A stretch of 64,000 bases of DNA, from NCBI GenBank assembly GCA_963727045.1, contig CAVSES010000002.1:2046001-2110000 (forward strand), read 5' to 3'. Source of the DNA: Bog-1198 sp963727045 (GTDB lineage Bacteria > Pseudomonadota > Gammaproteobacteria > Steroidobacterales > Steroidobacteraceae). The notes under the pieces are model-generated. The model worked only from the letters and a program-made list of their open reading frames with translations. It ran no database searches and had not been told where the DNA came from. Position 1 is the stretch's first letter, and the number at the start of each line of letters is the position of its first letter. Position numbers and translations under genes: made by a program. Below are positions 8,350-17,500 of this stretch, piece by piece.

Positions 8350-8762
8350 TAGTAGCCCCGAACGACGCCCAGTTGGTCGAATCCCAAACGCTCGTAAAAG
8401 ATGCGCGCTGGTTCATTGCACGTGCGCAGCTCGAGATTGATGCGAAACACGCCCGCCTCGACCGCCGTCGTGGTCAGCCAATCCATGAGCTGCCGGCCAA
8501 GACCCTGGCGGCGATGCTCCGGCGCCACGGCGAGCAGATTCAGGTGCGCCACTTCATCCCCAAAATGCATGATGGCGAACGCCGCAACGCGCCGGTCGCG
8601 CCGCGCGACCACCACGGAGGATTCCGGCCCGCAAATGAAATGCTGCACGCGGGCCGGGGTCCATGACCACGTCAGCCCCTGCTCGATGAAATCTCGCGAC
8701 ATTTCCGCGATCTCGCGGGCATCCGCGGCGCGCGCCAGACCCAGCGTGGCGAGTTCCGACAC
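8292..8762 (-). CDS. GNAT family N-acetyltransferase (RimI-like)
   Basis: The 156-residue protein shows the acetyl-CoA binding signature LLAVAPEHRRQGLGRQLMDW and the downstream NLELRTCNEPARIFYERLGF of GNAT enzymes. RimI-type members acetylate the N-terminal residue of ribosomal or other proteins, but the acceptor is not predictable here. It starts four bases after the end of a protease stump on the same strand. Its 3' end overlaps the convergent membrane-protein gene by 58 bases. Confidence 0.88.
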   Translation of the reverse strand: MSELATLGLARAADAREIAEMSRDFIEQGLTWSWTPARVQHFICGPESSVVVARRDRRVAAFAIMHFGDEVAHLNLLAVAPEHRRQGLGRQLMDWLTTTAVEAGVFRINLELRTCNEPARIFYERLGFDQLGVVRGYYQGRESALRMSRRLAKNQC

Positions 8763-8765
8763 GGC

Positions 8766-9035
8766 TTACGGCCCGGTTTTCACGGGCGGTGCGGCCCGCC
8801 GGGGCAGACCGGTCGGGGTGCCGGGCAGACGCTGCATGAGTTCCTGAATGCCGCGCTCGAGCTGGGGATCATGGCCGTTCAACACTTGCACCGGGTCTTG
8901 TTCCACGACGATATCCGGATCCACTCCGCGCCCCTCGATTATCCAGCGGCCGTTTTCATCCGCCGTGCCGAACTCTGGCACAAAGACGCCGCCGCCGTCG
9001 AGCGCATGAGTATCATCCGCGGCACGGGCTCCCGG
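8766..9035 (-). pseudogene. Truncated remnant of a tricorn-type S41 protease (C-terminus only)
   Basis: About 89 sense codons directly follow the stop of the proline iminopeptidase in the same frame. They read THALDGGGVFVPEFGTADEN, then RWIIEGRGVDPDIVVEQDP, then NGHDPQLERGIQELMQRLPG. This is collinear with the C-terminus of the S41 protease at 1-1815 (LMDGGRV; ENHGVDPDVVVEQDP; GHDPQLEAAV) but clearly diverged from it. The catalytic core, PDZ and propeller are missing. The only start available is an internal GTG at 8981 with no clear ribosome-binding site. I read it as the 3' end of a deleted paralogue. Confidence 0.75.
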
Positions 9036-10145
9036 CTAGCGGCTGCGGTACCGGTCGGTTGCGAGCACGAGCTCATGCACGTTGCCTGCCTCGAACGCCG
9101 AGTGCCCTGCATCCGGCACGATCCGCAGGTCCGCCTCCGGCCAAGTGCGATGCAGGTCCCATGCGCTGGTCGCGGGGCAGACGATGTCGTACCGCCCCTG
9201 CACGATCGTCGTCGGGATGTGGCGGATGCGCGGCACATCGTCCAGCAATTGGCTTTCGCTGCGCAGAAACCCGCGATTCACGAAATAGTGGCATTCGATT
9301 CGGGCGACCGCCAGGGCAAATTGGTCCTCGCCCCATTTCCTGATGTTGTCGCCGTTGCTGTACAGGAAGCTCGCGGAGGCCTCCCATATCGACCAGGCGC
9401 GCGCGGCCGCGAGCGCGGCCCGCTGATCGCTGCCCACCAGGCGCTTGTGATAGGCGCTAAGGAAGTCATCGCGTTCGTCCGCCGGGATGGCATCGCGGTA
9501 GGCTTCCCAAGCATCGGGGAAAATCTGCGAGGCGCCTTGCTGGTAGAACCAGCGGATTTCGGCGTAGCGCAGCAGGAAGATGCCGCGCAGAACCAGCTCG
9601 CTGACGCGTTCCGGATTTGCCTCCGCGTAGGCGAGCGCCAGGGTGCTGCCCCACGAACCGCCGAACACGAGCCAGCGCTCGATGCCAAGATGCCTTCGCA
9701 GTCGTTCGATGTCCGCGACCAGGTGCCACGTCGTGTTCTCGACAAGACTCGCGCTCGGGCGGCTGCGTCCGCAGCCGCGCTGATCGAACACCACGATGCG
9801 GTAGTGCTGCGGATCGAAGAATTGCCGCGCGCGCTTGTCCGATCCGGCACCGGGGCCGCCGTGCAGGAACACGGCGGGTTTGCCGGCCGGATTGCCGCAT
9901 TCCTCATAATACATTTCGTGGACGTCCGAGACGCGCAGGTACCCGTGCCGGAAGGGCTCGAGCGCGGGATACAACTCGCGCCGCTGGGCGCTGCGCTCAA
10001 GTTGACGGGATGCGTGCCGGGAGGCGGTCGGGCTCTGAGCGCGTTGCGCCGGCCGAATCGCGCGCTTAACGTTTGCCGCCGGACGCTTGGGCGATTGCCG
10101 CGGCGTAGCGCGCGATTTGACCGTCGCGCCTTTTTTCTTCTTCAT
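9036..10145 (-). CDS. pip: Proline iminopeptidase (alpha/beta hydrolase, S33)
   Basis: It releases N-terminal proline from peptides in the cytoplasm. The 369-residue product has HGGPGAG (95-101), the nucleophile Ser164 in GGSWGST, the Asp in QGRYDIVCP and the His in DAGHSAF, over the full family core beginning at RRELYPALEPFRHGYL. The core starts only at about residue 55. Ahead of it is a Lys/Arg-rich extension (MKKKKGATVKSRATPRQ...) not seen in ordinary family members. The annotated ATG has a good aagagga ribosome-binding site, which supports the long form. It lies 23 bases downstream of the HIT gene. Confidence 0.92.
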   Translation of the reverse strand: MKKKKGATVKSRATPRQSPKRPAANVKRAIRPAQRAQSPTASRHASRQLERSAQRRELYPALEPFRHGYLRVSDVHEMYYEECGNPAGKPAVFLHGGPGAGSDKRARQFFDPQHYRIVVFDQRGCGRSRPSASLVENTTWHLVADIERLRRHLGIERWLVFGGSWGSTLALAYAEANPERVSELVLRGIFLLRYAEIRWFYQQGASQIFPDAWEAYRDAIPADERDDFLSAYHKRLVGSDQRAALAAARAWSIWEASASFLYSNGDNIRKWGEDQFALAVARIECHYFVNRGFLRSESQLLDDVPRIRHIPTTIVQGRYDIVCPATSAWDLHRTWPEADLRIVPDAGHSAFEAGNVHELVLATDRYRSR

Positions 10146-10168
10146 CGATTTTCCTCTTCTTTATGTGC

Positions 10169-10516
10169 TCATTTTCGCGAAACCATGGGACCGAGCGGGC
10201 GCCCGCCGAGCAGATGCAGATGCAGGTGATACACCTCCTGGCCTCCATCCGCATTGCAGTTGATGATCAACCGATAGCCGCTCTCCGCGATGCCCTGCTG
10301 CCGGGCGAGATCGCGCGCAACGATGAACATGTGTCCGACCAACGATTCATCCTCGTCGGCAACGTCGTTGGCGGTGGGAATGGGTTTGTTCGGGACGATT
10401 AGTATGTGGACCGGGGCTGCGGGTCTGATGTCCAAGAAGGCGATCACTCGAGAATCGCGATAAAGCACGGTGGCGGGCAGCTCGCCGCCGATGATTTTCT
10501 CGAAAAGCGTAGGCAT
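10169..10516 (-). CDS. HIT family nucleotide-binding hydrolase (HinT-like)
   Basis: The 115-residue protein is a full-length HINT-type purine nucleoside phosphoramidase. It starts TLFEKIIGGELPATVLYRD and carries the histidine triad HLHLHLLGG at about 97-105. It is first in a two-gene minus-strand unit with pip. It is cytosolic, and its physiological substrate in bacteria is uncertain. Confidence 0.92.
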   Translation of the reverse strand: MPTLFEKIIGGELPATVLYRDSRVIAFLDIRPAAPVHILIVPNKPIPTANDVADEDESLVGHMFIVARDLARQQGIAESGYRLIINCNADGGQEVYHLHLHLLGGRPLGPMVSRK

Positions 10517-10610
10517 TTCAATGCCTCCGAGGCCTAAGGGCCGTCAAGATTAGCAGGAACGGGACGGCCTCTCGGAGTTGCAATGCAGCAATGTGACCCC
10601 GTAATAGTAA

Positions 10611-10625
10611 TGGGAACGATTCTCA
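10611..10625 (+). promoter_or_regulatory. Candidate Fur box in the feo promoter
   Basis: The 15-mer tgggaacgattctca fits the TGAGAAT-n-ATTCTCA form of the 7-1-7 Fur operator with two mismatches among the 14 half-site positions. It lies just upstream of the putative -10 element at 10628-10633, so bound Fe-Fur would block RNA polymerase. Its position before feoAB agrees with classical iron regulation. Confidence 0.75.
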
Positions 10626-10627
10626 TG

Positions 10628-10633
10628 TAGAAT
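10628..10633 (+). promoter_or_regulatory. Candidate -10 element of feoAB
   Basis: TAGAAT matches five of six positions of the sigma70 -10 consensus. Transcription would start near 10640, which is at the feoA ATG, so the message may be leaderless. No ribosome-binding site precedes that ATG. No convincing -35 box is visible. Confidence 0.35.
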
Positions 10634-10640
10634 TGCGTTT

Positions 10641-10946
10641 ATGTTGACGACACCCGCCACCATCGTCCCTGCCGAAGCGCCCACCGATATCCGGCTTAAC
10701 GAGCTGTCCGTCGGCACCCGGGCGCGGGTGGTGTCAATTGCGGCCGCCGATGCGTCGGCGCCGGCCGAGCTGGGGCGGCGCCTGGCCGAGTTGGGCTTTT
10801 TGCCCGGGGAAGCCGTGCGAATCGTTGCCAGAGGACTATTGTCGCGGGCGCCCATCGCCGTGCGCATAGGAACGGGCACCTTCGCGCTGCGACTCTTCGA
10901 AGCTGCCTGCGTCCGCGTTTGTCCGGAGCAGCAGCAGCCTGCGTGA
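10641..10946 (+). CDS. feoA: Ferrous iron transport protein FeoA
   Basis: A small cytoplasmic SH3-like protein of 101 residues that supports FeoB. The core VGTRARVVSIAA ... RRLAELGFLPGEAVRIV ... PIAVRIGTGTFALRLFEA is the FeoA fold. It ends four bases before feoB, and a Fur box stands 16 bases upstream of the ATG. Confidence 0.93.
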   Translation: MLTTPATIVPAEAPTDIRLNELSVGTRARVVSIAAADASAPAELGRRLAELGFLPGEAVRIVARGLLSRAPIAVRIGTGTFALRLFEAACVRVCPEQQQPA

Positions 10947-10950
10947 GCCC

Positions 10951-12834
10951 ATGGAGGCTCTTCCCAGCGGTCCCGGTCCCTTGGTCGCCCTGGTTGGAAA
11001 TCCCAACTGCGGCAAGACGGCGCTATTCAACATCCTCACCGGCAGCCGCCAGAAGGTCGCCAACTACGCCGGCGTAACCGTCGAACGCAAGGAGGGATCG
11101 CTGCTGACCCCTTCGGGCAAGCGAGTCCGGATCCTGGATCTGCCGGGCGCCTACAGCCTCGACCCGCTCACGCCGGACGAGCAGGTCACCGCCGATGTAC
11201 TGCTCGGCCGCCGCGCCGGCGAGACGCGGCCCGATTTCGTCGTCTGCGTCACCGACGCCACGAATTTGCGCCAAAATCTACGTTTGGTCTTGAGCTTGAA
11301 GCGCTTGGGTTTGCCCATGGTGGTGGCGCTCAACATGAGCGATATCGCCCGGCGCAAGGGCATCCTGATCGATGCCCCGCGGCTGGCCGTCGAATTGGGT
11401 GTGCCGGTGGTCGAAACCATCGGCGTCAGGACGACCGGCGTCGAGGCCCTGGTCAAGGTGCTCGACCGATTGAACATTGCCGCGGACACCCCGGATCGCC
11501 GCCCCGCCGTGTGGCGACCCTTGAGCGCGACGGACATCGAACACGACCAATCCGAGGTGCGCAGAATCTTGGGGGTAGTGGGGGCCGACCGGCTCGACGG
11601 CGTAACGGTCAGCGATCGTGTCGATGCCGTCGTGCTGCACCCCGTTCTCGGGCCGCTGATTCTCGCGGTCATCCTGTTCTTGGTATTTCAAGCCGTATTC
11701 GCCTGGGCGCAGGTGCCGATGGACGGGATCAAACTCGGCGTCGCCGCGTTGGGCAATTGGCTCGATGCCATGCTGCCCGCCAGCCTGCTGAAGGATTTGC
11801 TCATCAACGGCATGCTTGCCGGGGTCGGAAGCGTATTGGTGTTTCTGCCGCAGATCATCATTTTGTTCTTCTTCATCCTGATGCTGGAGGATTCGGGTTA
11901 TCTGCCGCGCGCCGCGTTCCTGCTCGACCGGGTGATGGGCAGCGTCGGCCTGTCGGGGCGCGCATTCATTCCCCTGCTGTCGAGCTTTGCTTGCGCGATC
12001 CCGGGGATCATGGCGACGCGCACCATTCAAAACGCCCGCGACCGGCTGGCGACAATCATGATCGCACCGCTGATGACCTGTTCGGCGCGCCTGCCCGTGT
12101 ATGCACTGATCATCGGTGCATTCATCCCTCGCCGGACCGTGTGGGGTGGACTGGAGCTTCAGGGAGTGGTGCTGTTCGCGCTCTATCTCGTGGGGGTCGC
12201 GAGCGCCATGGCGGTGGCATTCGTCCTCAAGCGCACCGGTGCGGGATCGGGCCTGCAGGCGTTGATGCTCGAATTGCCGGCCTATCACTGGCCGAATCTG
12301 CGCAATTTGATCATCGGCCTGTGGCAGCGCGTCGAAATCTTCATGAGCCGGGTCGGCACCATCATTCTCTCCCTGATGGTGATTTTGTGGGCCTTGAGTT
12401 CATTTCCCGCGCCCCCGCCCGGCGCAACAGGACCGCCGATTCAGTACAGCATCGCCGGACATTTGGGTGCGTGGCTGGCGGTGCTGTTCGCGCCCATCGG
12501 TTTCAATTGGCAGATATCGATTGCGCTGGTGCCGGGGCTCGCCGCGCGTGAGGTGGCTGTCGGTGCGCTGGGCACCGTCTACGCTCTGTCCGCGACGGGC
12601 AGCGACGTGAGCGGCGCTTTGACCCCGCTCATCGCCCAGTCATGGAGTCTGCCGACGGCGCTTTCGCTGCTGGCGTGGTACGTTTTTGCGCCGCAGTGCC
12701 TGTCGACTCTCGCCACGGTGAAACGCGAAACCAATTCATGGCGATACCCGATCATCATGGCGGCATATTTGTTCGCCATGGCCTATGCCGGCTCGTGGAT
12801 TACCTATCGGGTTGCGCTGGCGCTGACGAGCTGA
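10951..12834 (+). CDS. feoB: Ferrous iron transporter FeoB
   Basis: The 627-residue protein has an N-terminal G domain and a C-terminal membrane channel for Fe(II) uptake across the inner membrane. G1 is GNPNCGKT (16-23), G3 is DLPGAYSLDP and G4 is NMSD. The membrane part contains the Gate motifs FLPQIIILFFFILMLEDSGY and SSFACAIPGIMATRTI, with conserved Cys in SCFAC-like and TCSARLPVY positions. It is shorter than the 773 residues of the E. coli protein but normal for the compact class. It is co-transcribed with feoA and a small Cys-motif protein. Confidence 0.95.
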   Translation: MEALPSGPGPLVALVGNPNCGKTALFNILTGSRQKVANYAGVTVERKEGSLLTPSGKRVRILDLPGAYSLDPLTPDEQVTADVLLGRRAGETRPDFVVCVTDATNLRQNLRLVLSLKRLGLPMVVALNMSDIARRKGILIDAPRLAVELGVPVVETIGVRTTGVEALVKVLDRLNIAADTPDRRPAVWRPLSATDIEHDQSEVRRILGVVGADRLDGVTVSDRVDAVVLHPVLGPLILAVILFLVFQAVFAWAQVPMDGIKLGVAALGNWLDAMLPASLLKDLLINGMLAGVGSVLVFLPQIIILFFFILMLEDSGYLPRAAFLLDRVMGSVGLSGRAFIPLLSSFACAIPGIMATRTIQNARDRLATIMIAPLMTCSARLPVYALIIGAFIPRRTVWGGLELQGVVLFALYLVGVASAMAVAFVLKRTGAGSGLQALMLELPAYHWPNLRNLIIGLWQRVEIFMSRVGTIILSLMVILWALSSFPAPPPGATGPPIQYSIAGHLGAWLAVLFAPIGFNWQISIALVPGLAAREVAVGALGTVYALSATGSDVSGALTPLIAQSWSLPTALSLLAWYVFAPQCLSTLATVKRETNSWRYPIIMAAYLFAMAYAGSWITYRVALALTS

Positions 12835-12850
12835 TGGGATGCAACTCTGA

Positions 12851-13237
12851 ATGAACGGCATTCTCGACAATTTTCTGGTGGGCCTGGTGCTGCTCGCGAG
12901 CGCCGGATACGCCGTCGCATCGCTCGGCCCGAAAAGCCTGCGGCGACGGATGCTCGCGGCCATGGCCCGGGCGACGGCGCGCGCGCCGCGCTTCCTCGGC
13001 CTGCGCAGGATGTCGGAGAGGCTCGATGCCGTGTCGGGAAAGGTGCAGGGCGCATGCGGCGGTTGCAATTCCTGCGGATCCGAACAAGCGCCCGGCCGAA
13101 AATCGGGCGAGGACTCGCGGGCCGCTGAGGTCAGCGTTCCGGTGTCGAAGATCGGCCTCCGGCCAGGCCCGGCCTTTCCACCTGCCAGCCCCCTCCCAGA
13201 GCCCGGTAGAGCTGGACGACCGACAACTGCGTGCTGA
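12851..13237 (+). CDS. Small membrane protein with CGGCNSCG motif at the end of the feo operon (DUF6587-like)
   Basis: This 128-residue product has one N-terminal transmembrane helix (about 8-26), a basic Arg-rich stretch and CGGCNSCG at about 69-76. Small one-helix proteins ending in Cys-rich motifs commonly close proteobacterial feo operons and may act like FeoC. The last ~50 residues are Pro/Arg-rich and low in information. They lie antisense to the end of the RND outer-membrane gene, overlapping it by 107 bases. It starts 16 bases after feoB. Confidence 0.6.
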   Translation: MNGILDNFLVGLVLLASAGYAVASLGPKSLRRRMLAAMARATARAPRFLGLRRMSERLDAVSGKVQGACGGCNSCGSEQAPGRKSGEDSRAAEVSVPVSKIGLRPGPAFPPASPLPEPGRAGRPTTAC

Positions 13238-14588
13238 GGCGGGCCTCGGATAGCGACAGCTCGGCGGTGAACAGATCGCGGTCGGCGTCGATCACATTGA
13301 AATAGGAAGCATAGCCAACCCGATACCGCGCCAGGGCGATCGTGTTGGCGCGCCGCTGGGCATCAACCTGCGCCTCTTCCGCGGCTTGCAGCTCGGCGTC
13401 CTGCCGGCGGGCGATCAATGCGTCCGAAACCTCTTGAAACGCCGTCTGCACGCTTTTCTGATACTGCAGCAGGGCCTGCCGCTTTTGGGCATCGGCGACA
13501 TCGAGTTGATAGAGGTTGCGCTGCGGATTGAGCAGCGGTTGCACCACGGCGGCGCCGATGGACCAGGTGCGCGCCGGCCCGCTCCACAATGACGACAGCG
13601 CGGGGCTCACGCCTCCGCCGAGCGCCGTCAGGGTGATGTTGGGGAATAGGTTCGCCTTGGCGACTCCCACCTCGGCGTTCGCGGCAACGAGATTCTGCTC
13701 GGCTTCGCGCAAGTCGGGACGGCGCTCCAGCAGGCTCGATGGCAAGCCTGCCGCGGGCACGGGCGCCCGCGCATGATCGGCGCCGCCGCCGTCTTCCTCC
13801 TTGAGACCACGGCGCAATATCCCGTCCGGGTTGTGCCCGAGCAGCACGCTCAATTGATTTTCCGTTTGCCCGATGCGGCGCCTCAGATCCGGCAGATTCG
13901 CGTTGGCGATGGCGAGCTGCGCCTGCGCGGTGGCCACGTCGAGTTCCGACACCGTGCCGCGATCATGCTGTGCCTGAGTCAGGTCGACAAACTTCTGGCG
14001 TGTGTCGACGGTCCGGTGCGTGATCTCGAGTTGTTCATCGAGGGCCTGCAGCGTGAAATAGGCCGTGGCGATGCCGGCCACCAATCCCGCCATCACGTCC
14101 TGCTTCGCATAGGCGGATTGCAGCAGCTGTGCCCGGGCCGCCTCGGTGGCGCGTCGGTACTTGCCCCAGAAATCGATCTCATAGGACAAACTGCCCTCGA
14201 CGGTGAGGACGTCGAGAACCGGGGGAACTCCGGGCACGAGTTCGTAAGCCGACGTGCGCTGGCGCACGGCGTCCGCATTCACCGCAAGCTGCGGCAGCTG
14301 CTGCAGACGCGTCGAGCCGAGCGCTGCGCGCGCCTGGTCGATTCGCGCGGCGGCGATGCGCACATCGAGGTTGTTGGCGAGGCCGTCGCGAATCAGCGCC
14401 TGCAGCACGGGATCCTCGTAGACCTCCCACCAGCCCGCATCGGCGAGAGAATCGGCGGTCGCATCCACCTCGAAGCGAAAGGCCGCCGGCGTCGCCGTAT
14501 CGGGACGCCGGTAGTCGGGCCCGAGCGCGCAACCTGCGGCCGCCACCGTCAGAATGCCCGCGATGACACGGTTCGCCTTGGGGGTCAT
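13131..14588 (-). CDS. RND efflux outer-membrane lipoprotein (NodT/OprM family)
   Basis: The 485-residue protein is the outer-membrane channel of a tripartite efflux pump. A lipobox is visible in ILTVAAAGCALGPDYRRP, so it should be lipid-modified at Cys20. Two TolC-type repeats follow, including RPDLREAEQNLVAANAEVGV and the C-terminal YFNVIDADRDLFTAELSLSE. Its ATG overlaps the stop of the RND permease gene by four bases. The gene order is adaptor-permease-channel. Substrates are unknown. Confidence 0.93.
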   Translation of the reverse strand: MTPKANRVIAGILTVAAAGCALGPDYRRPDTATPAAFRFEVDATADSLADAGWWEVYEDPVLQALIRDGLANNLDVRIAAARIDQARAALGSTRLQQLPQLAVNADAVRQRTSAYELVPGVPPVLDVLTVEGSLSYEIDFWGKYRRATEAARAQLLQSAYAKQDVMAGLVAGIATAYFTLQALDEQLEITHRTVDTRQKFVDLTQAQHDRGTVSELDVATAQAQLAIANANLPDLRRRIGQTENQLSVLLGHNPDGILRRGLKEEDGGGADHARAPVPAAGLPSSLLERRPDLREAEQNLVAANAEVGVAKANLFPNITLTALGGGVSPALSSLWSGPARTWSIGAAVVQPLLNPQRNLYQLDVADAQKRQALLQYQKSVQTAFQEVSDALIARRQDAELQAAEEAQVDAQRRANTIALARYRVGYASYFNVIDADRDLFTAELSLSEARLSTQLSVVQLYRALGGGWQVERPGLAGGRSSTPER

Positions 14589-17500
14589 GGCGGCGTCGCC
14601 GGCGGCGGCTTCGAGCGGCCGAGGCGATCGGCGAGAGTCTGCATGAGCACGTAGAACACCGGTATGAGGAAGATGCCCACGAGCGTGGCGGCGCTCATCC
14701 CGAACACCACGGCGGTGCCGAGCACGCGCCGGGCGGAGGCCCCCGCACCGCTGGCCATGGCCAGCGGCAGCGACCCGAAAATGAAGGCGAAGGAAGTCAT
14801 CAAAATCGGCCGCAATCGGAGGCGCGCCCCCGCGATCGATGCCTCCACCAGCGGTCTGCCGCGCTCGTATTCGAGCTTGGCAAACTCCACGATGAGAATC
14901 GCGTTCTTCGCAGCCAGTCCGATCAGCATGACGATCCCTATCTGGGCGTAGATATCATTCTGCATGCCGCGCAGCGCGAGTCCCCCATAGGCACCGAAAA
15001 CGGCGAACGGAATGCACAGCAGCACCGCGAACGGCACAGCCCAACTCTCGTACAGAGCCGCCAGCACCAGGAACACGAATACGATGGCCATGCCGAAGAT
15101 TGCGCCGCTCTGCCCGCTGGAGATCTTTTCCTGATACGTCGTGCCGGTCCAGTCGTAGCCGTAGCCGCTCGGCAGATTGCGGGCCAACTCCTCCATCGCC
15201 TGCGTCGCCTGCCCCGAACTGTAGCCGGGGGCGGGGGAGCCGTTGATGGTGACGGCGCGAAACACGTTGAAGCGCTCGATGTATTCGGGTCCGGTCTTGG
15301 GTTTGACCGTCACCAGGGTGGACAATGGCACCATGTCGCCCTGAGCGGTCCGCACGTACAAACCATTGACCGAATCGGGCACGGCTCGCGCATCCGCCTC
15401 CGCCTGGGCGGTCACCTTGTAGGTGCGGCCGAACAGATTGAAGTCGTTGACGTAGTTGCCGCCGAGGAATGTCTGCAGGCTCCCGAAGATGCTGGAGATC
15501 GACACGCCGAGCGTCTTCGCGCGCTCGCGGTCGAGGACGAATTCTATCTGCGGCGTGCGCGTGTTGAACTGGGTGAATACGCGGGTGAGCTCCGGACGCT
15601 TGTTCGCTTCGCCGAGAAAATCGCCGAGCACATCGGCGAATTTTTGAATGTCGCCGCCGCTGCGATCCTCGAGTATGAATTCGAATCCGCCCGCCGTGCC
15701 GATTCCCGGAATGGGCGGCGGGTTGAACACGAACACGTTCGCCTCCTTGATGCCGGCGCCGATCCGATTGAGCCGCGCCGCCAGAGATGCCGCGCTGTGC
15801 TGTCCACCGCCGCGCCTGGCCCAGGGCTTCAATTCCGCGAAGATCGTGGCGGCGTACGGCGAATTCGTCCCGGTCAGCAGGTTCAAGCCGGTGACCGCAA
15901 AAAAATCCTCCACCTCGGGCTGCGCACGCAGCTGCCGGCTGAACTCGTCCGCGACCGCTTCCGTGCGCTGCAGCGAGGCGCCGAGGGGCAGCGTCACGAG
16001 CCCTATGATGTAGCCCTGATCCTCGTCCGGCATGAAGCCGGTGGGCCTGCTGTACACCAGCCAGAATGCGGCCGCGCTCAAGGCAGCGAACACCGCCATC
16101 GATTGCGCGCTGCGGCGGATGCGGTTGCGTACAGACTGGGTGTAACGCCCGGTGAACCGCTCGAAGAGGCGGTTGAACAGGCCGAATGCGCGGCCCAACG
16201 GTCCGCCGAAATGCGTCTGGTCGGTCGGCTTGAGCAGCAGCGCGCAGAGCGCCGGGGTCAGGGTGAGCGCGACGATCAGGGATATGGTCACGGACACGGC
16301 GAGAGTGAGCGCGAACTGCCGGTAGAACTGGCCCGTCAATCCGCCGAGGAAGGAGACGGGGACGAATACCGAGACGAGCACCAGCGCGATTGCGATCACC
16401 GGTCCCGCGACTTCCTTCATGGCCGCCTTGGTCGCCTCGCGGGGTGGCAGCTTGCGGCTGCCCATGATCTGGGTTACGGCTTCGACCACGACGATTGCAT
16501 CGTCCACGACGAGTCCGATGGCGAGCACCAGGGCAAACAGCGTCAGGGTGTTGAGCGAAAAGCCGAGGGCGACGAAGGCGCTGAAAGCCCCGATCAGTGA
16601 CACCGGCACCGCAACCATCGGTATCAGCGTGGCGCGCCAGCTCTCCAGGAAGATGAACACGACCAGCAGGACGAGTACGCCCGCGATCAGCAGGGTAACC
16701 ACGACTTCATGCACGGATTCGGACACGAACAGGGTCGTGTCGAAGGGAATCGAATAGTGGATGCCCTGAGGGAATGTCGGCGCCAGGGCATCCATGGCCT
16801 GGCGCACGCCGCGGGCCACCTCCAGCGCATTGGCGTCCGGCAATTGATAGATGCCGATGCTTGCGGTGGGGACACCGTTGACCTTGGTGGAGCGCGAATA
16901 ATCCGTGGCGGCGAGTTCAACGCGGGCGATGTCCTTGAGGTGAACGACCGCGCCGTCGGGGCCGGTGCGCACGACGATGGCCTCGTATTCTTCCGGCGTC
17001 GACAGGCGGCCCTTCACGGAGGCGACGTACTGCATCTGCTGGCCTTTCGGCGCCGGCTCCGCGCCGATGCTGCCGGCCGGCGCGACCACGTTCTGCTCGT
17101 TGATGATGCCGGTCACGTCCTCGGTGGTGACCCCCAGCCGCGCCATCTTCGCCGGGTCGAGCCAGATGCGCATGCCGTAGTCGCGGGCACCGAACACGAT
17201 GACCTGACCGACTCCGCGTACACGCGCCAGGGCGTCGTATACATGCAGCGTGGAGAAATTGGACAGGAACAGATAATCGTACCGCGGATTGTCGGAACCG
17301 ATCGCCACGATGAGCAGGATTTGCGGCTGACGCTTGGCGACGGTGATGCCCTGCTGCAGCACCTGGGCGGGAAGCTGGCGCTGTGCGATTGCGACCTGGT
17401 TCTGCACGTCCACCGCCGCGATGTCCTGTGCGGTGCCGACGTCGAAGGAGACCGTGAGACTATAGGTGCCGTCGTTGGCGCTCTTCGAATCCATGTAGAT

